A stretch of 37,289 nucleotides of DNA from Streptomyces griseorubiginosus (GTDB lineage Bacteria; Actinomycetota; Actinomycetes; Streptomycetales; Streptomycetaceae), in contig NZ_WVUG01000053.1 in the NCBI RefSeq assembly GCF_017614965.1, positions 1-37,289 on the forward strand. The letters run 5' to 3'. Position numbers and translations under genes: made by a program. The first letter of the stretch is position 1. Each line of letters opens with the position of its first letter. Below are positions 1-7,674 of this stretch, piece by piece. Below the pieces are notes generated by a model that worked only from the letters and a program-made list of their open reading frames with translations, made no database searches and had not been told where the DNA came from.

Positions 1-683
1 GCGTCGGCGAGGTCGGGGAGGGAGGGGTCCTTGGCGAGCAGGGCGGCGGAGTCGATGCGGACGCCCGCGACACCCCGCTCGAACCAGAAGCGCAGGATGT
101 CCTCGTGCTCCTGACGGACGGCCGGGTGGGCCCAGTTGAGGTCGGGCTGCTCGGGTGTGAACAGGTGCAGGTACCAGTCGCCGTCGGGCAGCCGCTTCCA
201 CACCGGCTCGGTGGAGCCGACGAACTGCGACGGCCAGTCGTTGGGCGGCAGTTCGCCGTGCTCGCCGCGTCCGCGCCGGAAGTGGAACAGCTCCCGTTCG
301 GGGCTGCCGGGTCCGGCGGCGAGCGCGGCCCGGAACCACGGGTGCTGGTCGGAGACGTGGTTGGGCACGATGTCGACGATGGTGCGGATGCCGAGCTCCC
401 GGGCCTCGGCGATCAGCTTCTCGGCCTCGGCGAGGGTGCCGAAGGCCGGGTCGACGGCACGGTAGTCGGCGACGTCGTAGCCGCCGTCCTTCATCGGCGA
501 CAGGTACCAGGGGTTGAACCACAGGGCGTCCACGCCGAGTTCGGCGAGGTACGGCAGTCTGGCGCGGACGCCCGCGAGGTCGCCGGTGCCGTCTCCGTCG
601 CCGTCGGCGAAGCTGCGGACGTAGACCTGGTAGATGACGGCGGAGCGCCACCACTCCTTGCGGGCATGGCGGGACGGTCCCAC
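1..683 (-). CDS. GH13 alpha-glucosidase, C-terminal part cut by window edge
   Basis: The visible 227 residues are the N-terminal part of a GH13 (alpha-amylase superfamily) hydrolase that would cleave imported alpha-glucosides in the cytoplasm. The start is GTG at 683, with AAAGG eight bases upstream. The opening reads WWRSAVIYQVYVRSFADGDG, typical of oligo-alpha-1,6-/alpha-glucosidases. GH13 region I is seen as DIVPNH and region II as GVRIDSAAL, whose Asp should be the nucleophile. There is no signal peptide, so the enzyme should be intracellular. It lies 30 bases downstream of the MalG-like permease and is probably the last gene of the lacI/binding protein/permease operon. The rest of the barrel and the acid/base Glu lie outside the window. 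Family call is firm; exact linkage specificity is not visible. Confidence 0.9.
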   Translation of the reverse strand, partial: MGPSRHARKEWWRSAVIYQVYVRSFADGDGDGTGDLAGVRARLPYLAELGVDALWFNPWYLSPMKDGGYDVADYRAVDPAFGTLAEAEKLIAEARELGIRTIVDIVPNHVSDQHPWFRAALAAGPGSPERELFHFRRGRGEHGELPPNDWPSQFVGSTEPVWKRLPDGDWYLHLFTPEQPDLNWAHPAVRQEHEDILRFWFERGVAGVRIDSAALLAKDPSLPDLAD

Positions 684-713
684 TGTGCGTGCCTTTCTGT
701 CGGAGGGAGGGCG

Positions 714-1574
714 TCAGCCCTTGGTGCCGCCCGCGCTGATCCCGGCGATGATGTGCCGCTGGAAGACCAGGAAGAGCGCGACCATCGGGATGCTGGCGAT
801 GACCATCGCGGCGATGAGCACGGTGAGCTGGATGTTCTGCGACAGCTGGACGAGGGCCACACTGATGGGCTGCCGGTCGGTGTCGGAGAAGACCATCAGC
901 GGCCAGAGGAAGTCCTGCCAGACGGCGACGAGGGCGAAGATCGACACCACCCCCAGCACCGGCCGCGACATGGGCAGCACGATCGACCAGAGCGTGCGCA
1001 GTTTTCCGGCGCCGTCCATCTCGGCGGCCTCCAGCACATCGCGGGGAAGCTGGTCGAAGAACCGCTTGAGCAGATAGAGGTTGAAGGCGTTGGCGACGGC
1101 CGGCAGCCAGATGGCGAGGGGTTTGTTGAGCAGTCCCAGGTCCGCGACGGTGAGGTACTTCGGTACGACCAGGGCCTGCGCCGGGACCATGAGGGTGGCG
1201 AGGATGCCGCCGAGGATCAGCCTGCCGAAGGCGGGCCGGAGCCGGGAGAGGGCGTAGGCGGCCGCGGTGCAGAACACCAGCTGGCAGGCCCAGGCGCCGG
1301 CCGCCTGGACGACCGTGTTCCACAGGTGCCGCGGGAGCTGCATCAGGTCCCAGGCGTCGGTGTAGCCGCCGAGGTGCCAGTGGTCGGGGACGAGGGTCGG
1401 CGGGGTCCGCGCGATCTCGTCCGGCGACTTCATCGCGCCGGTCACCATCCAGTACACGGGGAAGAGGAAGGCGAGGGCGAAGAGCAGGACGACGGCGGTG
1501 AAGACCGTCCAGTAGAGGGCCTTGCCGCGGGGGCGGGCCAGGGTCGCCGGGGAGATCAGGGTCCGGGTGCTCAC
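714..1574 (-). CDS. Sugar ABC transporter permease, MalG-type
   Basis: This 286-residue integral membrane protein has about six hydrophobic segments. The cytoplasmic EAA loop is visible as LEAAEMDGAGKLRTLW, which docks the ATPase in binding-protein-dependent importers. It is the MalG-like half of the channel. The GTG start at 1574 overlaps the TGA of the upstream MalF-type gene in a GTGA quartet, so the two subunits should be translated in a coupled way. No ATPase gene is present in this operon. Streptomyces sugar importers commonly share the MsiK ATPase encoded elsewhere, and I infer the same here. The alpha-glucosidase follows, which points to maltose, trehalose or another alpha-glucoside as cargo. 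Confidence 0.93.
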   Translation of the reverse strand: MSTRTLISPATLARPRGKALYWTVFTAVVLLFALAFLFPVYWMVTGAMKSPDEIARTPPTLVPDHWHLGGYTDAWDLMQLPRHLWNTVVQAAGAWACQLVFCTAAAYALSRLRPAFGRLILGGILATLMVPAQALVVPKYLTVADLGLLNKPLAIWLPAVANAFNLYLLKRFFDQLPRDVLEAAEMDGAGKLRTLWSIVLPMSRPVLGVVSIFALVAVWQDFLWPLMVFSDTDRQPISVALVQLSQNIQLTVLIAAMVIASIPMVALFLVFQRHIIAGISAGGTKG

Positions 1575-2527
1575 GCGTCCTCCTCCCCGGAGCGGGTCAG
1601 GCGCAGATAGACGGCGGAGAAGGCGCCGAGCAGCGCCAGGAGCATGACGCTGAGGGCGCAGGCACCGCCGAAGTCGTTGTAGAGGAAGGCGTACTTGTAG
1701 ATCAGGTAGAGCACGGTGACGGTGGCGTTCTCGGGGCCGCCACCCGTGATCACGAACGGTTCGGTGAAGACCTGCATGGTGGCGATGATCTGAAGGAGCA
1801 TCAGCATCAGGATCACGAAACGTGTCTGAGGGATCGTCACGTGGCGAACACGCTGCAGCAGGTTGGCTCCGTCCAGCTCGGCCGCCTCGTACAGCTCGCC
1901 GGGGATGGACTGCAGGGCGGCGAGGTAGATCAGGACCGTGCCGCCCATGTTGGCCCAGGTGGCGACGAGCACCAGGGAGACCAGCGCGGTGTCGGCGCCG
2001 TTGGACCAGTTCGAGGTGGGCAGGTGCAGGAAGCGCAGCGCCTCGTTGGCGAGGCCGGCCCCGGGATCGTAGAACCACTTCCACAGCAGGGCGCTGACCA
2101 CGGGCGGGATCATCACCGGCAGATAGACCACGATCCTGAAGAACGCCCTCGCGTGCCGGAGTTCGTTGAGGACGAGGGCCATCACGAAGGGGATCGCGAA
2201 GCCGATCAGCAGGGCGAGGAGCGTGAAGGTCAGGGTGTTGCGCCAGGCCGCGGAGAACTCGGGGTCGTGCCAGACGCGGGTGAAGTTGGCGGTGCCGACC
2301 CACTGCGGCGAGGAGCCCGGGGTGTACTTCTGGAAGGCGATCACGACGGCGCGGATCGCCGGGTACCAGGAGAACAGGGCGAAGCAGATCAGGCCGCCGA
2401 GGAGGAAGGCGTAGGCGCGGGCCTGGTCGGCGAGGCGGCGCCGTCCCCGGTCCCCTGCCGGGGACGGCGCCGGGACCGTGGGGGCGGCGGCCGTCCTGGT
2501 CCGCTGCCGCTCGGCCGTCTTCGTCAT
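1571..2527 (-). CDS. Sugar ABC transporter permease, MalF-type
   Basis: This 318-residue permease has a basic, Pro/Ala-rich cytoplasmic N-terminus (about residues 1-35), followed by about six membrane segments. The EAA loop is seen as LYEAAELDGANLLQRV. It pairs with the MalG-type subunit to form the channel of a carbohydrate importer. The ATG at 2527 lies only five bases after the stop of the binding-protein gene. Its 3' end overlaps the next permease start by four bases. The order binding protein, MalF, MalG, glycosidase is the classical arrangement for alpha-glucoside uptake in actinomycetes. The substrate is inferred from context only. Confidence 0.93.
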   Translation of the reverse strand: MTKTAERQRTRTAAAPTVPAPSPAGDRGRRRLADQARAYAFLLGGLICFALFSWYPAIRAVVIAFQKYTPGSSPQWVGTANFTRVWHDPEFSAAWRNTLTFTLLALLIGFAIPFVMALVLNELRHARAFFRIVVYLPVMIPPVVSALLWKWFYDPGAGLANEALRFLHLPTSNWSNGADTALVSLVLVATWANMGGTVLIYLAALQSIPGELYEAAELDGANLLQRVRHVTIPQTRFVILMLMLLQIIATMQVFTEPFVITGGGPENATVTVLYLIYKYAFLYNDFGGACALSVMLLALLGAFSAVYLRLTRSGEEDA

Positions 2528-2532
2528 GGCCG

Positions 2533-3885
2533 TCAGCCCCGGGCCAGGATGCCGTCGATCTTGCCGGAGGCGTCCTTGAGGAGCTGGTCGATGTCGGCGT
2601 CCTTCTTGGTCAGGACGGCGGAGACGGCGGAGTCGAGGACGGAGTAGATCTGCTGGGCGTCCGGCGGCTCGATCTTCAGCTGGAGACTGTGGTTGCCGTC
2701 GAGGAAGGCCTGGTAATTCTCCACCGGCACATTGGCGTTGGCCTTCTTGACCTGCTGGTCCTTGGCGTCGGCGGCGCCGGTGAACAGGCGCGGCTCGGGC
2801 AGTCCGACGGGGGCGTTCGCCTTCTTGGCGCGGGCGTAGTCGCCGAGGAAGCCGGTGCCCGGGGTGAGGAACATGTGGTCGAGCCACTTCAGGCCCGCGC
2901 GGATCTGGGCGGGCGTGTCGTGCTTGTTGAACATGTAGCCGTCGCCGCCGATGAGCGTGCCCTTGCCGCCGGGCATCGGGCCGAGCGCGAGGTCCTTGTA
3001 GTTGCCGCCCTTCTCCTTGACGAGGATCGGGATGTTGTCGGGGGCGGAGAGGTACATGCCGAGCTTGCCCGAACCCATCATCTGCTGCACGTCGTTGATG
3101 ACCAGGAGCTGCTTGCTGCCCATGGAGTCGTCGGTCCAGCGCATGTCGTGCAGGTTCTGCAGGACGGCGTGGCCCTCGGGGGTGTCGACGGTGGCCTTCT
3201 TGCCGTCGGGGCTGACGACGTCGCCGCCCTGGGAGTACAGCTCGGCGGTGAAGTGCCAGCCGCCCTGGTTCTGGGCGCTGTAGTCGGCGTATCCGACGGT
3301 GCCGTCGCCGAGGGCGGCGATCTTCTTGGCGTCGGCGCGGACCTCGTCCCAGGTCGTGGGCGGCCGGTCGGGGTCCAGGCCGGCCTTCTGGAAGAGCTTG
3401 CGGTTGTAGATCAGGCCCATGGAGTAGCCGGTGCGCGGGACGCCGTAGATCTTCCCGCCGACGGTGTAGATGTCGCGCAGCTGCTTCTGGATGGAGTCGT
3501 AGCTCTTCAACTCCTTGATGTACGGCGTCAGATCGGCCGCCTGACGGATGTCGACGACGTGCCTGGCGTCGGTGAAGTAGGTGTAGAAGACGTCCTCCAT
3601 CTGCCCGCCGGCGAGCTTGGCGTCGAAGGTCTTGGGGTCCTGGCAGGGGAAGGCGTCGTGCGCGACGACGTCGATGTCCGGGTGCTGTTTCTCGAAGGAC
3701 GCGACGTCCTGCTCGAAGAAACCGCGGTCGACCTTGGCGCTCTTGGGCGGCTCGCAGTTGACGGTGATGCGGGTCTTCCCGCTCGCCGTGCCGTCGTCAC
3801 CGGAGGCGCAGGCGGTGGCGGCGAGGGCGAGGGAGGAACAGACGCTGAGCGCGACGAACGTACGGCGGAACCCGGTGCTTCTCAT
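2533..3885 (-). CDS. Sugar-binding lipoprotein of ABC importer
   Basis: This 450-residue extracellular solute-binding protein is of the carbohydrate (family 1) type. A basic N-terminus (MRSTGFRRTF) and hydrophobic segment end in the lipobox LAATAC, so Cys26 should be lipidated and the protein anchored outside the membrane. The body shows family features such as YGVPRTGYSMGLIYNRKLF and an aromatic-rich ligand region. A GAGG ribosome site precedes the ATG at 3885. The gene is the first structural gene after the LacI regulator and has its own 110-base upstream region containing an inverted repeat and a CGCAAG half-site. It captures the sugar for the two downstream permeases. An alpha-glucoside is the most likely ligand because of the linked GH13 gene. 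Confidence 0.92.
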   Translation of the reverse strand: MRSTGFRRTFVALSVCSSLALAATACASGDDGTASGKTRITVNCEPPKSAKVDRGFFEQDVASFEKQHPDIDVVAHDAFPCQDPKTFDAKLAGGQMEDVFYTYFTDARHVVDIRQAADLTPYIKELKSYDSIQKQLRDIYTVGGKIYGVPRTGYSMGLIYNRKLFQKAGLDPDRPPTTWDEVRADAKKIAALGDGTVGYADYSAQNQGGWHFTAELYSQGGDVVSPDGKKATVDTPEGHAVLQNLHDMRWTDDSMGSKQLLVINDVQQMMGSGKLGMYLSAPDNIPILVKEKGGNYKDLALGPMPGGKGTLIGGDGYMFNKHDTPAQIRAGLKWLDHMFLTPGTGFLGDYARAKKANAPVGLPEPRLFTGAADAKDQQVKKANANVPVENYQAFLDGNHSLQLKIEPPDAQQIYSVLDSAVSAVLTKKDADIDQLLKDASGKIDGILARG

Positions 3886-3937
3886 CGGTGGACCCCTCGT
3901 GGCAGGAGCGGTGGGCGCCGCACACTCAAGCACCGCC

Positions 3938-3958
3938 GACATCCGTCCGCAAGATGTC
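3938..3958. promoter_or_regulatory. Inverted repeat in binding-protein gene promoter region
   Basis: A perfect 6-9-6 inverted repeat (GACATC, nine-base spacer, GATGTC) lies about 55 bases upstream of the sugar-binding protein start. Inside it is CGCAAG (3948-3953), the same half-site that is repeated upstream of the lacI-family gene. I infer that it is an operator through which that regulator controls the transport operon. No clear -35/-10 pair could be assigned. Confidence 0.4.
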
Positions 3959-3995
3959 GCGCAGAATCTGTAATTATTCGACAGCTGATGGGATC

Positions 3996-4991
3996 TCAGG
4001 GACGAGGAGCTTGCGCGGTCGAGCCTCGCACCACCAGCTCCGGCTCGAACAAGAGCTCTTCGGCGGGTACGGAGCCGCCGCCGACCTGCGCGTTCAGCAG
4101 CTCCACGGCCGCTCGCCCCATGGCCTCGATGGGCTGGCGGACGGTGGTCAGAGGCGGCTCGGTGCAGTTCATCAGCGCGGAGTCGTCGTACCCGACGACG
4201 GAGATGCGGCCCGGCACGTCCAGCCCCTTGCGGCGGGCGGCCCGGATGACGCCGAGGGCGAGCGGGTCGCTGGCGCAGATGAAGCCGGTGACACCGCGGT
4301 CGATCAGCCGGGAGGCGGCCGCGTGACCGCCCTCGATGGAGAACATGGCCCGTGCGACACGCTCCTCGGGGAGGTCGCCAAGGGTATGCGCGGCGGCCAG
4401 TTTGCGGGCCGACGGCACATGGTCGGCGGGCCCCAGCACCAGCCCGATCCGCTCGTGCCCGAGCGAGGCGAGATGCCGCCAGGCCTGCTCCACGGCCACC
4501 GCGTCGTCGCAGGAGACGCCCGGGAAGCCGAGGTCGTCGATGGACGCGTTGACCAGCACCACCGGGATGTTGCGCTCGGCGAGCCGGCGGTAGTGGTCGT
4601 GCGGGGCGTCGGCCTGGGCGTACAGGCCGCCGGCGAAGACGACGCCGGAGACCTGCTGTTGCAGCAACAGGTCCACGTAGTCGGCCTCGGAGACGCCGCC
4701 CTTGGTCTGGGTGCACAGCACCGGAGTCAGGCCCAGCTGGGCGAGCGCCCCGCCGATCACCTCGGCGAAGGCCGGGAAGATGGGGTTCTGCAGCTCGGGC
4801 AGGACGAGACCGACGAGCCGGGCGCGCTCACCCCGCAGCTGGGTGGGCCGCTCGTAGCCGAGGACGTCCAGGGCGCTGAGCACCGCCTGCCGGGTGGCCT
4901 CGGAGACACCCGGTTTGCCGTTGAGCACCCGGCTGACCGTGGCCTCGCTGACCCCGACCTTCTTCGCCACCTCAGCAAGTCGTCGCGTCAT
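3996..4991 (-). CDS. LacI-family transcriptional repressor (MalR-like)
   Basis: This 331-residue LacI/GalR regulator has an N-terminal helix-turn-helix and hinge (RRLAEVAKKVGVSEATVSRV at about residues 3-22, followed by NGKPGVS). A periplasmic-binding-protein-like effector domain fills the rest, with a typical C-terminal segment VVGYDDSALMNCTEPPLTTV. The N-terminus resembles what I recall of the Streptomyces maltose regulator MalR/Reg1. It sits directly upstream of, and on the same strand as, the sugar importer and alpha-glucosidase genes, with a 110-base gap. Tandem CGCAA elements just upstream of its ATG suggest autorepression. The family is certain; the sugar inducer is inferred from neighbours. 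Confidence 0.95.
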   Translation of the reverse strand: MTRRLAEVAKKVGVSEATVSRVLNGKPGVSEATRQAVLSALDVLGYERPTQLRGERARLVGLVLPELQNPIFPAFAEVIGGALAQLGLTPVLCTQTKGGVSEADYVDLLLQQQVSGVVFAGGLYAQADAPHDHYRRLAERNIPVVLVNASIDDLGFPGVSCDDAVAVEQAWRHLASLGHERIGLVLGPADHVPSARKLAAAHTLGDLPEERVARAMFSIEGGHAAASRLIDRGVTGFICASDPLALGVIRAARRKGLDVPGRISVVGYDDSALMNCTEPPLTTVRQPIEAMGRAAVELLNAQVGGGSVPAEELLFEPELVVRGSTAQAPRP

Positions 4992-5030
4992 GAACGCAAG
5001 AATAGCGCAAGGAACGCAAACGGCTTGCGT
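4992..5030. promoter_or_regulatory. Phased CGCAA operator array upstream of lacI-family gene
   Basis: Three direct CGCAA elements begin at 4995, 5006 and 5015, roughly one helical turn apart. The third forms a perfect 6-5-6 palindrome with the following TTGCGT (5014-5030). The array abuts the ATG of the LacI-family gene, so bound repressor would block its own expression. A further CGCAAG lies in the downstream binding-protein promoter. Confidence 0.55.
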
Positions 5031-5040
5031 AACCGTGCCG

Positions 5041-5055
5041 GCTGTCGGCGACAGC
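5041..5055 (-). terminator. Short hairpin after GntR gene, possible terminator
   Basis: A perfect GCTGTC/GACAGC stem with a three-base loop lies four bases beyond the GntR stop codon, where the leftward hydroxyproline operon should end. There is no U-tract, so as a terminator it is only a candidate. It also separates this operon from the lacI promoter region. Confidence 0.35.
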
Positions 5056-5058
5056 GGT

Positions 5059-5733
5059 TCAGCGGGCGGCCCACAGGCCCCGGACGTGCCCGAGGTGGCG
5101 GGTCATCACCTCGCGGGTGCGCTCGGGGTCCCGGGCGAGCAGGGCGTCGAGGAGTTCGAGGTGCTCCTGCGCGGAGGCCTCGAGGCGCCCCGCCTCGACG
5201 AGAGCCGTCAGCCCGTACAGGCGCGAACGCTGGCGCAAGTCCCGTACGACCTCCACGAGATGGTCGTTCCCCGCCAGCGCCAGCAGTCCCAGATGGAACC
5301 GCAGGTCGGCCTCGACGTAGGCGATGAGGTCGCCCTTGGTGGCGGAGGTGACGATCTCCATCGCCTCGGGGCGGAGTGCCTCGACGTCCGCCGGCTCGGC
5401 GGTGGTCGCCAGGCCGACCGTCACCGGGATCTCGATCAGGGACCGGACGTGGGTGTACTCGTCGAGCTGCTTGTCGGAGACCTCGGTGACCCGGAAGCCC
5501 TTGTTGGGGACGATCTCGACCATGCCCTCCTTGACCAGCTCCAGCATCGCCTCGCGCACCGGGGTCGCGGAGACACCGAGACGCGGGGCGAGAGCCGGTG
5601 CCGAGTAGACCTGGCCGGGGCGGAGTTCACCCGAGATCAGGGCGGCACGCAGCACGTCCACGACCTTCTCCCGGAAGTTGGGCTTCCTGCCGCCGAGCGA
5701 CGGCAGGGCGGGGCGGCGGCGCTGCGGGGCCAT
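5059..5733 (-). CDS. GntR/FadR-family regulator of hydroxyproline operon
   Basis: This 224-residue regulator has an N-terminal winged helix (FREKVVDVLRAALISGELRP, then LAPRLGVSATPVREAMLELV) and a C-terminal all-helical FCD ligand domain with metal-type histidines (the DLRFHLGLLALAGND and TRHLGHVRGLW regions). I chose ATG 5733 because GAGGAGG sits about nine bases upstream; an in-frame ATG at 5763 has no such site. The gene follows the epimerase by 42 bases on the same strand and is probably the last cistron of the operon. I infer that it represses the operon and responds to hydroxyproline or a pathway intermediate. A TATGTCACATA palindrome before the first gene is a candidate target. Confidence 0.9.
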   Translation of the reverse strand: MAPQRRRPALPSLGGRKPNFREKVVDVLRAALISGELRPGQVYSAPALAPRLGVSATPVREAMLELVKEGMVEIVPNKGFRVTEVSDKQLDEYTHVRSLIEIPVTVGLATTAEPADVEALRPEAMEIVTSATKGDLIAYVEADLRFHLGLLALAGNDHLVEVVRDLRQRSRLYGLTALVEAGRLEASAQEHLELLDALLARDPERTREVMTRHLGHVRGLWAAR

Positions 5734-5775
5734 GGTGATCGTCCTCCTCGGGTCACCGGACATTATGGGGCTCGC

Positions 5776-6774
5776 CTACAGCACGAATCCCGCGGGGAAG
5801 GGGTCTTCCGGGTCCAGCAGGTACTGCGCGGTTCCGGTGATCCAGGCGCGGCCGGTGAAGCTGGGCAGGACGGCCGGACGGCCGGCCACCTCGGTGGTGC
5901 CCAGCAGCCGGCCGGTGAAGCGGGTGCCGATGAACGACTCGTTGACGAACTCGGTGTGCAGGGGCAGTTCGCCGCGCGCGTGCAGCTGCGCCATGCGTGC
6001 GCTGGTGCCGGTGCCGCAGGGCGAGCGGTCGAACCAGCCGGGGTGGATGACCATCGCGTGCCGCGAGTGACGGGCGTCGGAGCCCGGGGCGTGGAGGTGG
6101 ACGTGGTGGCAGCCCCGGATGGAGGGGTCCTCGGGGTGGACGGGTTCGTCGACGGCGTTGATGGCGTCCATGAGTTCCAGGCCGGCCGCGAGGATGGCGT
6201 CCTTGTGGGCGCGGTCGAAGGGGAGGCCGAGCTGGTCGATGGGGAGGATGGCGTAGAAGTTCCCGCCGTATGCCATGTCATATGTCACTGACCCGTCAGC
6301 CAACTCCACCTTCCGGTCCAGCCCCACCGCGAACGACGGCACGTTCCGCAGCGTCACCGCCTTCGCCGCCCCTCCCTCCACCGCCACCTCGGCGATCACC
6401 AGCCCTGCGGGAGTGTCGAGGCGGATCGTGGTCACCGGCTCGACGACCTCGACCATGCCGGTCTCCACCAGGACCGTCGCCACCCCGATCGTGCCGTGTC
6501 CGCACATCGGCAGATAGCCGGAGACCTCGATGTAGACCACGCCCCAGTCGCAGTCCGGCCGGGTCGGCGGCTGGAGGATCGCGCCGCTCATCGCGGAGTG
6601 GCCGCGCGGCTCGTTCATCAGCAACTGCTTGATGTCGTCGCGGTGTTCGCGGAAGTACAGCCGCCGCTCGTTCATGGTGGCGCCGGGGATGGTGCCGATC
6701 CCCCCGGTGATCACACGGGTGGGCATGCCCTCGGTGTGGGAGTCGACGGCGTGCAGGACGAGTTTGCTGCGCAT
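5776..6774 (-). CDS. 4-hydroxyproline 2-epimerase (proline racemase family)
   Basis: This 332-residue proline-racemase-family enzyme keeps both catalytic cysteines: Cys91 in MCGHGTIG and Cys253 in DRSPCGTGTSARMA. The two-Cys pair is that of epimerases and racemases. The trans-3-hydroxyproline dehydratases of the same family carry Ser or Thr at the first position. It should convert trans-4-hydroxy-L-proline to cis-4-hydroxy-D-proline in the cytoplasm, the first step of bacterial hydroxyproline catabolism. The ATG at 6774 has a GGAGA ribosome site. The deaminase gene ends nine bases upstream, and the dehydrogenase subunits come earlier in the same operon, so the pathway context supports the assignment over proline racemase. 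Confidence 0.93.
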   Translation of the reverse strand: MRSKLVLHAVDSHTEGMPTRVITGGIGTIPGATMNERRLYFREHRDDIKQLLMNEPRGHSAMSGAILQPPTRPDCDWGVVYIEVSGYLPMCGHGTIGVATVLVETGMVEVVEPVTTIRLDTPAGLVIAEVAVEGGAAKAVTLRNVPSFAVGLDRKVELADGSVTYDMAYGGNFYAILPIDQLGLPFDRAHKDAILAAGLELMDAINAVDEPVHPEDPSIRGCHHVHLHAPGSDARHSRHAMVIHPGWFDRSPCGTGTSARMAQLHARGELPLHTEFVNESFIGTRFTGRLLGTTEVAGRPAVLPSFTGRAWITGTAQYLLDPEDPFPAGFVL

Positions 6775-6783
6775 GACGTCTCC

Positions 6784-7674
6784 CTACGCGAGGCCCGCTG
6801 CGACGGCCTGTTCGGTGGCGGCCCGGACCTCGGTCTCCTGCTCGGGCAGCAGCGGCATGCGTGGCGGCCGCACCGGGCCGCCGTACCGGCCGACGATGTC
6901 CATGGACATTTTGATGGCCTGCACGAACTCGACCCGGGAGTCCCAGCGCAGCAGCGGGTGCAGCTGCTCGTAGAGCTTCTTGGCGGTGGCCAGGTCGCCG
7001 TCCACGGCCGCCCGGTACAGCCGGGTGCTCGCGGCGGGCAGCGCGTTGGGGTAGCCCGCCACCCAGCCCTTGGCGCCGGCGATCGCGAGCTCCAGCAGGA
7101 CGTCGTCGGCGCCGATCAACAGGTCCAGTTCCGGGGCGAGTTCGGCCAGCCGCCAGGCCCGGCGGACATCGCCGGAGAACTCCTTGACGGCCTGGACGTA
7201 CCCCTCGCCGTGCAGTTTCGCGAGCAGCTCCGGGACGAGGTCGACCTTGGTGTCGATCGGGTTGTTGTACGCCACGATCGGCACGCCCGCCTTCGCGACC
7301 TCGGCATAGTGGGCGAGCACCGAACGCTCGTCGGCGCGGTAGGCGTTGGGCGGCAGCAGCATCACGCAGGCGCAGCCCGCGTCACGCGCCTGCTCGGCCC
7401 AGCGCCGTGACTCCGCCGAGCCGTAGGCGGCCACGCCGGGCATCACGCGTGCGCCGCCGATCGCGGCCACGGCGGTCTCCACGACCTTGGCGCGCTCCTC
7501 GGGCGTGAGCACCTGGTATTCGCCGAGCGAGCCGTTGGGGACGACACCGTCGCAGCCGTTCTCGACGAGCCACACGCAGTGTTCGGCGTACTTGTCGTAG
7601 TCGACGGACAGGTCGTCGGTGAGCGGGAGCGCCGTGGCGACGAGGACGCCGCGCCAGGGGCGGTGGTCGGTCAT
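6784..7674 (-). CDS. DapA-family 1-pyrroline-4-hydroxy-2-carboxylate deaminase
   Basis: This 296-residue class I aldolase-fold protein belongs to the dihydrodipicolinate synthase/N-acetylneuraminate lyase superfamily. The Schiff-base lysine is Lys164 in VKEFSGD and the partner tyrosine is Tyr136 in AYNNP. In hydroxyproline operons this family deaminates and dehydrates 1-pyrroline-4-hydroxy-2-carboxylate to 2-oxoglutarate semialdehyde, and I assign that reaction by context. The ATG overlaps the stop of the upstream FAD/[2Fe-2S] subunit gene in an ATGA quartet, and the epimerase follows within nine bases. By sequence alone it could be another DapA-family lyase; the operon makes the deaminase role likely. 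Confidence 0.87.
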   Translation of the reverse strand: MTDHRPWRGVLVATALPLTDDLSVDYDKYAEHCVWLVENGCDGVVPNGSLGEYQVLTPEERAKVVETAVAAIGGARVMPGVAAYGSAESRRWAEQARDAGCACVMLLPPNAYRADERSVLAHYAEVAKAGVPIVAYNNPIDTKVDLVPELLAKLHGEGYVQAVKEFSGDVRRAWRLAELAPELDLLIGADDVLLELAIAGAKGWVAGYPNALPAASTRLYRAAVDGDLATAKKLYEQLHPLLRWDSRVEFVQAIKMSMDIVGRYGGPVRPPRMPLLPEQETEVRAATEQAVAAGLA

